A program made the translations under genes and the position numbers. DNA of 20,202 nt, taken from positions 1-20,202 of the forward strand of contig CAZHBH010000039.1 in the NCBI GenBank assembly GCA_964530525.1, read 5' to 3'. Every line of letters starts with the position of its first letter. The stretch's first letter is position 1. This stretch comes from CAYNQN01 sp964530525 (GTDB taxonomy: Bacteria > Actinomycetota > Acidimicrobiia > Acidimicrobiales > Acidimicrobilacustridaceae). Below the pieces are notes generated by a model. That model had not been told where the DNA came from. It made no database searches and worked only from the letters and a program-made list of their open reading frames with translations. Of this stretch, positions 7,155 to 14,393 are shown piece after piece.

Positions 7155-7835
7155 ATGAACGGCACACTCCACGTGGTCGACGACGTGGCGGCCGAGTTCG
7201 CCGAGCGGGTGATCGAGGCGTTCCACTCGCGGCCCAACGACACCTTCGCCATCGCCCTGTCGGGCGGCAACACGGCGCGGCACTGCTACGAGCGCCTGGC
7301 CGAGGACGGTGGCACCCAGATCGACTGGTGGAAGGTGGACGTGTACTGGGGCGATGAACGGTGCGTGCCGCTCGACGACCCGGACTCCAACTACCGGCTC
7401 TGCAGGGAGGCGCTGCTCGACCGCGTGGGCGCTGCCAACGCCACGTTCCCCATGCGCTGCGAGGAGGGACCCGATCCGTACCAGCTCCGAGTGGGCGAGC
7501 TGGGACGCTTCGACCTCATCCACCTGGGCCTCGGGCCCGATGGCCACACCGCCTCGCTGTTCCCGTCCTCGGCGGCACTCGATGCCGACCCGGGACGCCT
7601 CGTCGTCATGAACGACGACCCGCTGGGCCACAACCCCCACCGCCGCATGACCCTGACCTACACGGGCCTCGCTCGGGCGCGCCTGGTGATCGTCACCGTG
7701 GCCGGAGAGGAGAAGCGCGAAGCGCTCGCGCGGGTCGCTGCGGGTGATCCCACTGCGCCGGCCAGCAAGGTGCGTGCCGAGCGGGTCGTGTGGCTGGCCG
7801 ACAAGGCGGCGGCGGGCGACCTCGAGGGCGACTGA
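7155..7835 (+). CDS. pgl: 6-phosphogluconolactonase
   Basis: 226 residues. It hydrolyses 6-phosphogluconolactone to 6-phosphogluconate in the oxidative pentose phosphate pathway. Family motifs are intact: LSGGNT (35-40, phosphate binding), WGDERCVP (65-72), and LGLGPDGHTASLFP (124-137), whose His is the proposed catalytic base. It is slightly shorter than many family members, but complete at both ends. A G-rich stretch (7139-7144) about 10 bases before the ATG may act as a weak ribosome site; coupling to tal is likely given the 14-base gap. The glucose-6-phosphate dehydrogenase genes (zwf, opcA) often found just before pgl in actinobacteria are absent here. Confidence 0.95.
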   Translation: MNGTLHVVDDVAAEFAERVIEAFHSRPNDTFAIALSGGNTARHCYERLAEDGGTQIDWWKVDVYWGDERCVPLDDPDSNYRLCREALLDRVGAANATFPMRCEEGPDPYQLRVGELGRFDLIHLGLGPDGHTASLFPSSAALDADPGRLVVMNDDPLGHNPHRRMTLTYTGLARARLVIVTVAGEEKREALARVAAGDPTAPASKVRAERVVWLADKAAAGDLEGD

Positions 7836-7848
7836 TCACCGGTCGCCC
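7826..7848 (+). terminator. Hairpin overlapping the pgl stop codon
   Basis: GGGCGAC (7826-7832) pairs with GTCGCCC (7842-7848); a T-G wobble (7833/7841) and a G-C pair (7834/7840) extend it to 9 bp with a 5-base loop. No T-run follows. It contains the TGA stop of pgl and lies 83 bases before fbiC, so it probably ends the tkt-tal-pgl transcript. Confidence 0.5.
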
Positions 7849-7918
7849 ACCTGCCGGCGGCCGCATCGGAGGTAGGTCGCCGAGCCTCGCCGACGAGGGT
7901 TGGCAGACGGCAACGCTG

Positions 7919-7924
7919 TAGCGT
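7919..7924 (+). promoter_or_regulatory. -10 box for fbiC (leaderless type)
   Basis: TAGCGT, 7 bases before the ATG at 7932. There is no ribosome binding site between them, which fits a leaderless transcript. TTGGCA (7900-7905) resembles a -35 box, but the 13-base spacer is too short for a standard pair. Confidence 0.45.
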
Positions 7925-7931
7925 CGGACCG

Positions 7932-10289
7932 ATGGGGTCCGACCTCCTGAGCACTCCGCTCGACGAGCTCCTGGAGCGAGCCGGCAAGATCCGCGACGAG
8001 GCACGCGGTCGTCGGGTCACTTACTCGCCCAAGGTTTTCATCCCGCTCACGATGCTCTGTCGAGATCGCTGTGGGTACTGCACCTTCGCCCAGCCCCCGG
8101 CCCGCCTGGCATCTCCATACCTCGCGCCAGCCGAGGTGCTCAGCATCGCGCGACGTGGCGCGCGCGTCGGTTGCCACGAGGCTCTGTTCACGCTCGGCGA
8201 GCAGCCGGAGGCCCGCTACCCCGCGGCACGAGCCTGGTTGGAAGAGCACGGCTACGGATCCACCGTGGAGTACCTCGTCGCGATGTGCCGGCTGGTGGTC
8301 GAGGAGGTCGGCCTGCTGCCGCACGCGAACGCCGGGGCACTCGATCGCCACGAGTTGGCGGCGCTGCGCGAGGTCGCTCCGAGCCAGGGGATGATGGTCG
8401 AGTCGCTCAACCCGGAACTGGCCTGCCACGCAGGCGCTCCGGACAAGGCCCCCGACAGGCGCCTGGCCACCCTGGAGGCCGCGGGGCAGCTCGCCATCCC
8501 GTTCACCACCGGCATCCTCGTCGGCATCGGCGAGTCTCGCTCGGATCGATTGGAGGCCCTCGAGGCGATCGCCGCCTCGCACCGCCGGCATGGGCACATC
8601 CAAGAGGTGATCGTGCAGAACTTCCTCCCGAAGCCTGGCACAGCGATGCACCGGGCGGCGGCCTGCACGCCGACAGACCACCTGGAGGCCGTGGCGTTGG
8701 CTCGCCTCGTGCTGCCGCCCGAGGTCCACGTCCAGGCACCGCCCAACCTGTCGGACGACTTCGGCCGCCTCCTTTCCGCCGGTCTCGACGACTGGGGCGG
8801 CGTCTCACCCGTCACTGCCGACCACGTGAACCCCGAACGTCCTTGGCCTGCCCTGGACCGCCTCCGCGAGGTGACCGAGGCCGAGGGCTTCACCCTCGCT
8901 CCGCGGCTGACGATCTACCCCGAGCACGTGGCCGAGCCCGAGCGTTGGGTGGCGGAGGGCTTGCGCTTCGCGGTGATGGACCGCTCCGATGCCGAGGGCC
9001 TCGGACGGGACGACCCGGGTGCGGTCCTGGTGCAGCGCATGACGGCTGCGACGCCCGAGCAGGTCGACGACGGCACCGAGGTGCTCCAGGTGGGCGCCCG
9101 GAGCACGGCCTGGTACTCGGGGGCGTCCAACCCCCCTCCAGCCCTGGTCACCGCGACCGGCGCCTCCAGTGGGCGAACCGCAGGTCGAGTGTCGGAGGTG
9201 CTCGCAGGCGTGCTGCTCGGCCAGGAGCCCGGCGAGGACGAGATCGCAGACCTCTTCTCGGCTCGGGGCAGCGAGGTCGTGGCCGTGTGCGAGGTGGCCG
9301 ACGAGCTGCGCCGCCAGCGGGTCGGCGACGCGGTCACCTTCGTGCGCAACCGCAACATCAACTACACCAACGTCTGCACGTTCAAGTGCCGCTTCTGCGG
9401 CTTCTCCAAGGGTCCCCTCTCGCTCAACCTCCGCGGCACGCCCTACCTGCTGACGCTCGAGGACATCGCCGATCGGGTGCGAGAGGCGGCCCGGCTCGGG
9501 GCGACAGAGGTGTGCCTCCAGGGGGGGATCCACCCGAGCTTCGACGGCGACTACTACGTCGACGTCACCAGGGCCGTCAAGGAGGCCGCCCCGGAGATCC
9601 ACGTGCACGGGTTCACCGCCCTGGAGGTGACCGAGGGCGCGAGGCGCCTGGGCGAGCCCCTCTCGTCGTACCTGCAGCGACTCAAGGAGGCCGGGCTGCG
9701 CTCGTTGCCGGGGACGGCCGCAGAGATCCTCGACGACGAGGTGCGCGCCGTGCTCTGCCCGGACAAGATCTCCACCGAGGAGTGGCTGGAGGCACATCGC
9801 ACGGCGCACTCGGTGGGCCTCCGCTCGAACGTGACCATCATGTTCGGCTCGGTGGAGCGACCCCGGCACTGGGCGCGCCACCTGGTGCGCACGCGCGAGC
9901 TGCAGAAGGAGACGGGCGGGTTCACGGAGCTCGTGCCCCTCCCGTTCGTCCACATGGCTGCACCCATCTACCTGCAGCGCAAGGCGCGGCGTGGTCCCAC
10001 CTTCCGCGAGGCGCTGCTGGTCCACGCTGTCGGACGGATCGCCTACCACGGCCTGATCGACAACATCCAGGTCTCGTGGGTGAAGATGGGCGTGGACGGG
10101 GTGCGCCAGGCCCTGCGGGCCGGCGTCAACGACCTGGGCGGGACGTTGATGAACGAGAACATCTCGAGGGCAGCGGGTGCCTCCCACGGACAAGGCATGG
10201 ACCCTGACGACTTCCGCGACCTCGTCGAGCCGCTGGGCCGCACCCTCGAGCAGCGCACGACCCTCTACGGACGAGTTGCCGCAGCGTAG
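7932..10289 (+). CDS. fbiC: FO synthase, fused CofG-CofH (FbiC)
   Basis: 785 residues. It makes 7,8-didemethyl-8-hydroxy-5-deazariboflavin (FO), the chromophore of coenzyme F420, from tyrosine and 5-amino-6-ribitylamino-uracil. Two radical-SAM halves are fused, as in actinobacteria, while archaea and cyanobacteria usually have separate proteins. The N-terminal CofG-like half has its 4Fe-4S cluster motif C43-R-D-R-C47-G-Y-C50. The C-terminal CofH-like half has C482-T-F-K-C486-R-F-C489 followed by GFSKG. Both CxxxCxxC motifs are intact, so both halves should be active. Total length agrees with mycobacterial FbiC at somewhat over 800 residues, slightly shorter here. The start is an ATG with a -10 box 7 bases upstream. 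It implies that this organism makes and uses F420; the partner genes (fbiA, fbiB) are not in the window. Confidence 0.97.
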   Translation: MGSDLLSTPLDELLERAGKIRDEARGRRVTYSPKVFIPLTMLCRDRCGYCTFAQPPARLASPYLAPAEVLSIARRGARVGCHEALFTLGEQPEARYPAARAWLEEHGYGSTVEYLVAMCRLVVEEVGLLPHANAGALDRHELAALREVAPSQGMMVESLNPELACHAGAPDKAPDRRLATLEAAGQLAIPFTTGILVGIGESRSDRLEALEAIAASHRRHGHIQEVIVQNFLPKPGTAMHRAAACTPTDHLEAVALARLVLPPEVHVQAPPNLSDDFGRLLSAGLDDWGGVSPVTADHVNPERPWPALDRLREVTEAEGFTLAPRLTIYPEHVAEPERWVAEGLRFAVMDRSDAEGLGRDDPGAVLVQRMTAATPEQVDDGTEVLQVGARSTAWYSGASNPPPALVTATGASSGRTAGRVSEVLAGVLLGQEPGEDEIADLFSARGSEVVAVCEVADELRRQRVGDAVTFVRNRNINYTNVCTFKCRFCGFSKGPLSLNLRGTPYLLTLEDIADRVREAARLGATEVCLQGGIHPSFDGDYYVDVTRAVKEAAPEIHVHGFTALEVTEGARRLGEPLSSYLQRLKEAGLRSLPGTAAEILDDEVRAVLCPDKISTEEWLEAHRTAHSVGLRSNVTIMFGSVERPRHWARHLVRTRELQKETGGFTELVPLPFVHMAAPIYLQRKARRGPTFREALLVHAVGRIAYHGLIDNIQVSWVKMGVDGVRQALRAGVNDLGGTLMNENISRAAGASHGQGMDPDDFRDLVEPLGRTLEQRTTLYGRVAAA

Positions 10290-10299
10290 GGGCTGCCGG

Positions 10300-10324
10300 G
10301 CTCTCGCCAGGGTCCGGCGAGAGC
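10300..10324 (+). terminator. Hairpin terminator after fbiC
   Basis: GCTCTCGCC (10300-10308) pairs perfectly with GGCGAGAGC (10316-10324), giving a 9-bp stem with loop AGGGTCC. It begins 10 bases after the fbiC stop. There is no T-run, but stem-only terminators are common in high-GC actinobacteria. It separates fbiC from pyk, which has its own promoter. Confidence 0.65.
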
Positions 10325-10400
10325 GCCTCACGCCGACCGGCACCACGCGGCCGGTTCGCGCACCGGGCAAACCTCGGCGGGATGCGAGGCGATCGCTGGG

Positions 10401-10406
10401 TACGCT
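10401..10406 (+). promoter_or_regulatory. -10 box for pyk (leaderless type)
   Basis: TACGCT, 5 bases before the ATG at 10412. The distance puts the transcription start at the A of ATG or one base away. No ribosome binding site is seen before this ATG. Confidence 0.5.
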
Positions 10407-10411
10407 TCGGT

Positions 10412-11839
10412 ATGCGCCGAACGAAGATCATCGCCACCGTGGGTCCGGGCTCCGACAGCGAGCCGGTGCTCAAGGGCATGATCGAGGCGGGCATGGACGT
10501 GGCACGGATGAGCCTCGCCCACGAGCCCTTGGAGGACGTCCTGGAGCGGTTCCACCGCATCAGGCACGTCGCAGCCGACTTCGGCCACCCCGTCGGCATC
10601 CTCGCAGACCTCCCCGGACCCAAGGTGCGCGCGGCGCCGGTGCCCGAAGAGGGCCTTGTCCTCACCGAAGGCGATCGGCTCAGGATCACGCCGGGCAGCA
10701 ACGCCAGCACCTCTGAGGTGGTGGAGGTGGACTACGAGGAGCTCCTCTCGGACGTCCACGTGGGCGACACGCTGTCGTTCGGCGACGGGGCGGTTGTCGT
10801 CCAGTCGCAGGGCCGCTCCGGTGACCACATCGAGGTGACCGTCATCCACGGGGGCACGGTGAAGGGGCGCCCGGGAGTCCACATACCGGCGGACCGCCTG
10901 AGGCTCACCACGCCGACGCGCGAGGACCTCCGTCTCCTCGACGCGTTCTTGGAGGTGGGTGTGGACATGGTGGCCCTCTCGTTCGTCCGCTCCGCGCACG
11001 ACGTGCGCAGGATCGGTACCGAGCCCCACCCGCGCGGCCCCATCGTGGTGGCCAAGGTCGAGACCCGCTCCGCGGTGGAGAACCTCGAGGGGATCATCGA
11101 GGCAGCTGGGGCCGTCATGGTTGCGAGGGGCGACCTGGGCGCGGAGTTCCCCATCGAGGACCTGCCGCACCTGCAGAAGAGGATCATCCACCGATGCATC
11201 GCCCTCGGCCGCCCGGCCATCACCGCCACGCAGATGCTCGAGTCGATGATCCACGCACCCATCCCCACGCGAGCCGAGGCCTCCGACGTCGCCAACGCCG
11301 TGTTCGACGGCTCCAGTGCGGTCATGCTCTCCGCCGAGACGGCCATCGGTGCCGACCCGGTGCGTGCCGTGGCGACGATGGCTCGCATAGCCCGCCGGGC
11401 AGATCAGCAGTTCGACTACGAAGGTTGGGCCCAGGGCCTCACGGCACCTGTGGTCGGGGTGCACGATCCCGAGCAGGCCATCACGAACGCCATGTCGAGC
11501 GCTGCCCAGAGGGCTGCGCAGCAGACAGGGGTCAAGGCGATCGTGTGCGTCACCCGGTCCGGCGCCACCGTGCGCTCGATCGCGAGGTTCCGTCCCCGCG
11601 CACAGATCCTGGGCTTCACCACCAACGAGCGCACCATGCGCCAGCTCACCATGAGCTGGGGCTCCACCCCCCTGCTCCTCGACAGCGACGCCGAAGGCGA
11701 GGCCCTCGTACCCGAGGCGCTGGAGGCGGCCACACGTGAGGGCTACGTGCACCCAGGCGACCTCGTGGCCGTGCTGGCGGGGTCCGGAGAGTTCCACAAC
11801 CTCGCCACGGACACGCTTCGGTTGGTCCGCATCCCTTGA
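10412..11839 (+). CDS. pyk: Pyruvate kinase
   Basis: 475 residues. It transfers phosphate from phosphoenolpyruvate to ADP, the last step of glycolysis. The N-terminal TKIIATVGP (4-12), DLPGPKVR (66-73), the small beta-barrel B domain (about 74-165), the catalytic lysine region VVAKVETRSAVENLEG, MVARGDLGAEFP (metal and substrate), and ATQMLESM with PTRAEASDVANAV and MLSAETA are all present; a C-terminal domain (about 345-475) completes it. Two departures stand out: the usual R-[LMI]-N-F-S-H-G loop reads ARMSLAHE (31-38), losing the Asn and Ser K+ ligands, and the position equivalent to rabbit Glu117 is Lys71. Lysine there is known from K+-independent enzymes. Start: ATG at 10412 with TACGCT 5 bases upstream; an in-frame ATG 30 bases upstream would put the -10 box inside the gene. 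Confidence 0.95.
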   Translation: MRRTKIIATVGPGSDSEPVLKGMIEAGMDVARMSLAHEPLEDVLERFHRIRHVAADFGHPVGILADLPGPKVRAAPVPEEGLVLTEGDRLRITPGSNASTSEVVEVDYEELLSDVHVGDTLSFGDGAVVVQSQGRSGDHIEVTVIHGGTVKGRPGVHIPADRLRLTTPTREDLRLLDAFLEVGVDMVALSFVRSAHDVRRIGTEPHPRGPIVVAKVETRSAVENLEGIIEAAGAVMVARGDLGAEFPIEDLPHLQKRIIHRCIALGRPAITATQMLESMIHAPIPTRAEASDVANAVFDGSSAVMLSAETAIGADPVRAVATMARIARRADQQFDYEGWAQGLTAPVVGVHDPEQAITNAMSSAAQRAAQQTGVKAIVCVTRSGATVRSIARFRPRAQILGFTTNERTMRQLTMSWGSTPLLLDSDAEGEALVPEALEAATREGYVHPGDLVAVLAGSGEFHNLATDTLRLVRIP

Positions 11840-11870
11840 GGGAGCGACGGGCGGTGGATCTCCCCGGCTC

Positions 11871-11880
11871 GGTGCGCACC
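11871..11880. promoter_or_regulatory. Perfect palindrome GGTGCGCACC beside the flavin reductase promoter
   Basis: A 10-base perfect palindrome that ends 3 bases before the TAACCT -10 box, in the spacer where a repressor would block polymerase. Candidate operator on position and symmetry alone; it could also arise by chance in GC-rich DNA. Confidence 0.3.
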
Positions 11881-11883
11881 ACC

Positions 11884-11889
11884 TAACCT
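11884..11889 (+). promoter_or_regulatory. -10 box for the flavin reductase operon (leaderless type)
   Basis: TAACCT, 8 bases before the ATG at 11898. It is the same hexamer as at dacB and the TetR gene near 19011. It would drive flavin reductase, rhodanese and RNase D together. Confidence 0.55.
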
Positions 11890-11897
11890 GGTCGCCG

Positions 11898-12458
11898 ATG
11901 GCAGCACCAGGAGGAACCGGGCCCATCGGGCCGTACCCACCGGGGATCGACGGCGACGACGAGCGAGACGCCTACGACAAGCTCCGCCGCAGGGTCCTCT
12001 GGAGCCTCCCCTACGGCCTCTACGTCGTGGGTTGCCGGGCAGGCGAACGACGCAACGCCATGACCCTCAACTGGGCCACGCAGGTCTCCTTCGAGCCCAA
12101 GCTGGTGGGCATCGGCGTGGAGCGCACCGCGCTCACGCACGAGCTCATAGCCGAGGGAGGGACCTTCACGCTCTGCACCATCGACCGTGAGGACCGGGCC
12201 ATCGTGCGCAAGTTCACCAAGCCGGTCGAGGTCGACGTGGAGGCGATGACGCTGAACGGCTTCAGCTTCCGGGAAGGGCTCACGGGTACGCCGATCCTCA
12301 GCCAGGCGGTCGCCTGGCTTGACTGCGAAGTGCGCGAAGGCGTCGAATGCGGCACCCACACGTTCTTCGTGGGCGAGGTTGTGGAAGCAGGGTTCCAGAG
12401 AGAAGAGGAGACCCCGGTGCTGCGGATGGAAGACACGAGGATGTCCTATGGAGGGTGA
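11898..12458 (+). CDS. Flavin reductase-like, FMN-binding protein
   Basis: 186 residues. Residues about 27-180 form the flavin reductase-like split-barrel domain: it opens with a short helix and the strand YGLYVVGCRAGERRNAMTLNW (39-59), where the Asn-Ala-Met-Thr run contacts FMN phosphate in this family, and continues with the SFEPKLVGIGVERTALTHELI core. Members use FMN or FAD with NAD(P)H to supply reduced flavin or to reduce small molecules; the substrate here cannot be assigned. A Gly/Pro-rich N-terminus (1-20) precedes the domain. The ATG is chosen because TAACCT lies 8 bases upstream and the domain starts soon after. The last 11 bases overlap the rhodanese gene. A split-barrel deazaflavin enzyme is an alternative, since the organism makes F420, but the sequence looks FMN-type. 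Confidence 0.85.
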   Translation: MAAPGGTGPIGPYPPGIDGDDERDAYDKLRRRVLWSLPYGLYVVGCRAGERRNAMTLNWATQVSFEPKLVGIGVERTALTHELIAEGGTFTLCTIDREDRAIVRKFTKPVEVDVEAMTLNGFSFREGLTGTPILSQAVAWLDCEVREGVECGTHTFFVGEVVEAGFQREEETPVLRMEDTRMSYGG

Positions 12459-12804
12459 GGCCGGCTCCGTCCAGCCAGAGGCAGAGGTGCCCGCTGTCGA
12501 CGTGGACGAGCTCGAGAACCACGTGAACGACGGCGCCTTCCTGCTCGACGTCCGCCAACCCGACGAGTACGAGACAGCCCACGTGCCAGGTGCGGTGCTG
12601 GTGCCGCTCTCCGAGCTCGGCGAGCGACTGGGCGAGGTGCCCAGCGGCGAGCCGGTGTACGTGATCTGCCACAGCGGTGGGAGGAGCCGGAAGGCCACTG
12701 CCGCGCTGAGATCGGTGGGCATCGAAGCATCGAACGTGACCGGCGGCACCCAGGCATGGATAGACGCCGGCAAGACCATCGCCGAAGGCCCAGCCCCGGC
12801 GTGA
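12448..12804 (+). CDS. Single-domain rhodanese (sulfurtransferase)
   Basis: 118 residues, one rhodanese domain (about 15-110). The first motif LLDVRQPDEYETAHVPGA (32-49) and the active-site loop C74-H-S-G-G-R-S80 are both canonical, so the persulfide-forming cysteine is present. Rhodaneses carry sulfane sulfur from donors to acceptors in the cytoplasm; the partner here is unknown. The ATG at 12448 lies inside the end of the flavin reductase gene (11-base overlap), and its stop overlaps a possible GTG start of the RNase D gene, so all three are probably translated from one message. Pairing with a flavin reductase hints at a redox/sulfur role, but RNase D shows no obvious link to that. Confidence 0.92.
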   Translation: MEGEAGSVQPEAEVPAVDVDELENHVNDGAFLLDVRQPDEYETAHVPGAVLVPLSELGERLGEVPSGEPVYVICHSGGRSRKATAALRSVGIEASNVTGGTQAWIDAGKTIAEGPAPA

Positions 12805-12818
12805 GCGGCGGCCAGCTG

Positions 12819-13970
12819 ATGCTGGTCGACACCGACGCCGGCTTCGCCGAGGTGATCGACGCGGTCAAGGGTGAGTCCCTCTACGCGCTCGACACCGAGT
12901 TCCACCGCGAGCGCACGTACTTCCCCAAGCTGGCACTGGTCCAGCTGGCGTGGTCGGGCGGTGGGCTGGCACTGGTGGATCCCACCAAGGTCGACCTCTC
13001 TCCCCTCGTCGAGGTGCTCCAAGGTCCGGGGGTTGCGGTCCTACACGCGTCCGACCAGGACCTCGAGGTGCTGGAGCTCGCCTGCGGAACCGTTCCCTCG
13101 CATCTGTTCGACACGCAGATCGCGGCCGGCTTCGTCGGCTTCGGTTCGCCTTCCCTCTCGGTCCTCTACGAGCGCACGCTGGGCCTGCGCCTGCAGAAGG
13201 CGGAGCGCCTGACCGACTGGCTGGCTCGTCCTCTGAGGCCCGAGCAACTGGACTACGCGGCGTCCGACGTCGACCACCTGATCGAGGTGCACGACAAGCT
13301 CTGCGACGATCTGGAGCGGAGGGGGAGGCTCCAGTGGGCGATCGACGAGTGCGAGCACGTCCGCGAGAGGAAGCGCGGCGGCCGAGACCCCCATGACGCC
13401 TGGCGTCGCATCAAGGAGGCCCGGCAGCTGAAGGGCCGGGCGCTCGCGATCGCGCAGGGCGTCGCGGCTTGGCGTGAGCGGCGCGCCGCCGAGCTCGACA
13501 TCCCCGCCCGGTACGTCATATCCGACCTGGCTGTGGTGGGGATCGCGCAGAGGCCACCGGAGACGATCGACCAGCTGACGAAGATCCGGGGCGTCGACAA
13601 GAAGCTGGGGACCGGACAGGCGGAGAGCCTCCTGGAGGCCGTCAGGGACGTGGCGAGCAGGCCCAGGGTGAGAGAGCAGGCGGGCGGGGTGCGCGACCTC
13701 GACAGGCGCCTGCGGCCAGCCGTCACCCTGGTCAGCGCCTGGGTGAGCCAGCTGGCTCGCGATCTCGATCTCGACACCTCGCTGCTCGCTACCCGGGCCG
13801 ACATCGAGGCGCTCCTGAGGGGCGACGACGACGCCCGCCTCGCCACCGGGTGGCGCGCCGAGCTGGTGGGCGAACCGATCCGGCAGCTCGTCGCCGGGGA
13901 AGCGGCGCTCGCCTTCGACGGAAGGGGCACCTTGCGACTGGAGAAGCGCTCGAAGGAGTCCCTGGCGTAG
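12819..13970 (+). CDS. rnd: Ribonuclease D (DEDDy 3'-5' exoribonuclease with HRDC domain)
   Basis: 383 residues. It trims RNA 3' ends, notably tRNA precursors, using two metal ions. The exonuclease domain has D25-T-E27 (motif I), the aspartate of LHASDQDLEVL (D81, motif II) and Y146-A-A-S-D150 (motif III, the y-type). An HRDC domain follows (about 190-275), then a C-terminal HRDC-like region (about 285-375) with GWRAELVGEPI, as in other actinobacterial members. Length is normal. I chose ATG 12819, which matches the usual opening LVDTD; GTG 12801, whose GTGA overlaps the rhodanese stop, would add six residues and is a good alternative that also implies coupling. No terminator is evident after the gene. 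Confidence 0.93.
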   Translation: MLVDTDAGFAEVIDAVKGESLYALDTEFHRERTYFPKLALVQLAWSGGGLALVDPTKVDLSPLVEVLQGPGVAVLHASDQDLEVLELACGTVPSHLFDTQIAAGFVGFGSPSLSVLYERTLGLRLQKAERLTDWLARPLRPEQLDYAASDVDHLIEVHDKLCDDLERRGRLQWAIDECEHVRERKRGGRDPHDAWRRIKEARQLKGRALAIAQGVAAWRERRAAELDIPARYVISDLAVVGIAQRPPETIDQLTKIRGVDKKLGTGQAESLLEAVRDVASRPRVREQAGGVRDLDRRLRPAVTLVSAWVSQLARDLDLDTSLLATRADIEALLRGDDDARLATGWRAELVGEPIRQLVAGEAALAFDGRGTLRLEKRSKESLA

Positions 13971-14016
13971 GCCCTGGCGGGACCTCGCGGATGTGTGGCC
14001 ACCAGGTTCTCGCCGC

Positions 14017-14022
14017 TACACT
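14017..14022 (+). promoter_or_regulatory. Candidate -10 box for the 60-aa zinc-protein leader
   Basis: TACACT, predicting transcription from about 14029 and therefore a leader of roughly 140 bases, unlike the leaderless genes around it. A weak TGTGGC (13994-13999) lies 17 bases upstream in the -35 position. Confidence 0.4.
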
Positions 14023-14040
14023 CGGGCGCTGAGCCGACAG

Positions 14041-14158
14041 GGGAGGGTCCCAGAGAGCACAGTGGCGTCACCGTCCAGTGCAATGAGGATCGACGGACGT
14101 GACCCGCAGCAGAAGTGACCTTCTCCGCAGATCCTTATTGGTGATCCGAGGGAACGGA
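14041..14158 (+). ncRNA. Candidate structured leader RNA (cis-regulatory)
   Basis: No reading frame explains this gap. It can form: stem A, GTCAC(C)GTCC (67-76 after 14000) with GGACGTGAC (95-103), 9 bp with one bulged C; stem B, 14081-14091 with 14130-14140, 11 bp including one G-T wobble; stem C, AGAAG-TGAC-CTTCT (14111-14124), nested in B; stem D, TCCG-N6-CGGA (14145-14158), which covers part of the GGAG ribosome site (14156-14159). Stems A and B interlock, so they form a pseudoknot or exclude one another. GATCC occurs twice (14130-14134, 14143-14147), giving two partners for GGATC at 14087-14091. This looks like a switchable leader, but I recognise no known riboswitch class and have no conservation data. 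Confidence 0.35.
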
Positions 14159-14168
14159 GTCCTGGCCC

Positions 14169-14351
14169 GTGAAGAAGGGGCGGCATCGGCGCTTCGAGGA
14201 AGCCCGAGCACTCAAGCGCAGCACAGACGTGGATGTGGACGCGGAGCTAGACGCTCGTGATGCCGAGCCCTGCCCCGAGTGCGGGGCCGACCCCGGTCAC
14301 GATCACGCCGGCTGGTGCCTGTACGAGGTTCCCGAGCACGAAGAGCTCTAG
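14169..14351 (+). CDS. Small putative zinc-binding protein (60 aa)
   Basis: 60 residues. A basic N-terminal half (MKKGRHRRFEEARALKR) leads to an acidic linker (20-33), then C35-P-E-C38 with H44, H46 and C50 following, and an acidic end. C-x2-C-x5-H-x-H-x3-C looks like a compact single zinc site. No named family recognised. The GTG start at 14169 has GGAG (14156-14159) 9 bases upstream. The basic N-terminus could contact nucleic acid and the CPECG site could hold zinc, but no function can be assigned. The gene stands alone, preceded by a possible structured leader and converging on the YkgJ-like gene with a 42-base gap, which contains the palindrome GCAGGCCTGC (14381-14390). Confidence 0.65.
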   Translation: MKKGRHRRFEEARALKRSTDVDVDAELDARDAEPCPECGADPGHDHAGWCLYEVPEHEEL

Positions 14352-14393
14352 CGCTCATCCGAGCTGCCCCAGCGTGGCTCGCAGGCCTGCCCC

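Noticed and set aside
5965..7167. A 400-codon minus-strand open frame opposite tal
   Set aside because: Mirror frame of transaldolase with no family signature.
7900..7924. TTGGCA with TAGCGT as a full sigma-70-type promoter for fbiC
   Set aside because: The spacer is 13 bases, too short; only the -10 box is kept.
8805..10370. A 521-codon minus-strand open frame opposite fbiC, and a 532-codon one opposite pyk (10328-11926)
   Set aside because: Both are shadows of well-supported plus-strand enzymes and carry no motifs.
14083..14118. Twelve-codon open frame that might be a leader peptide
   Set aside because: No ribosome site in front of it and no run of regulatory codons; the bases are better explained by stems in the leader.
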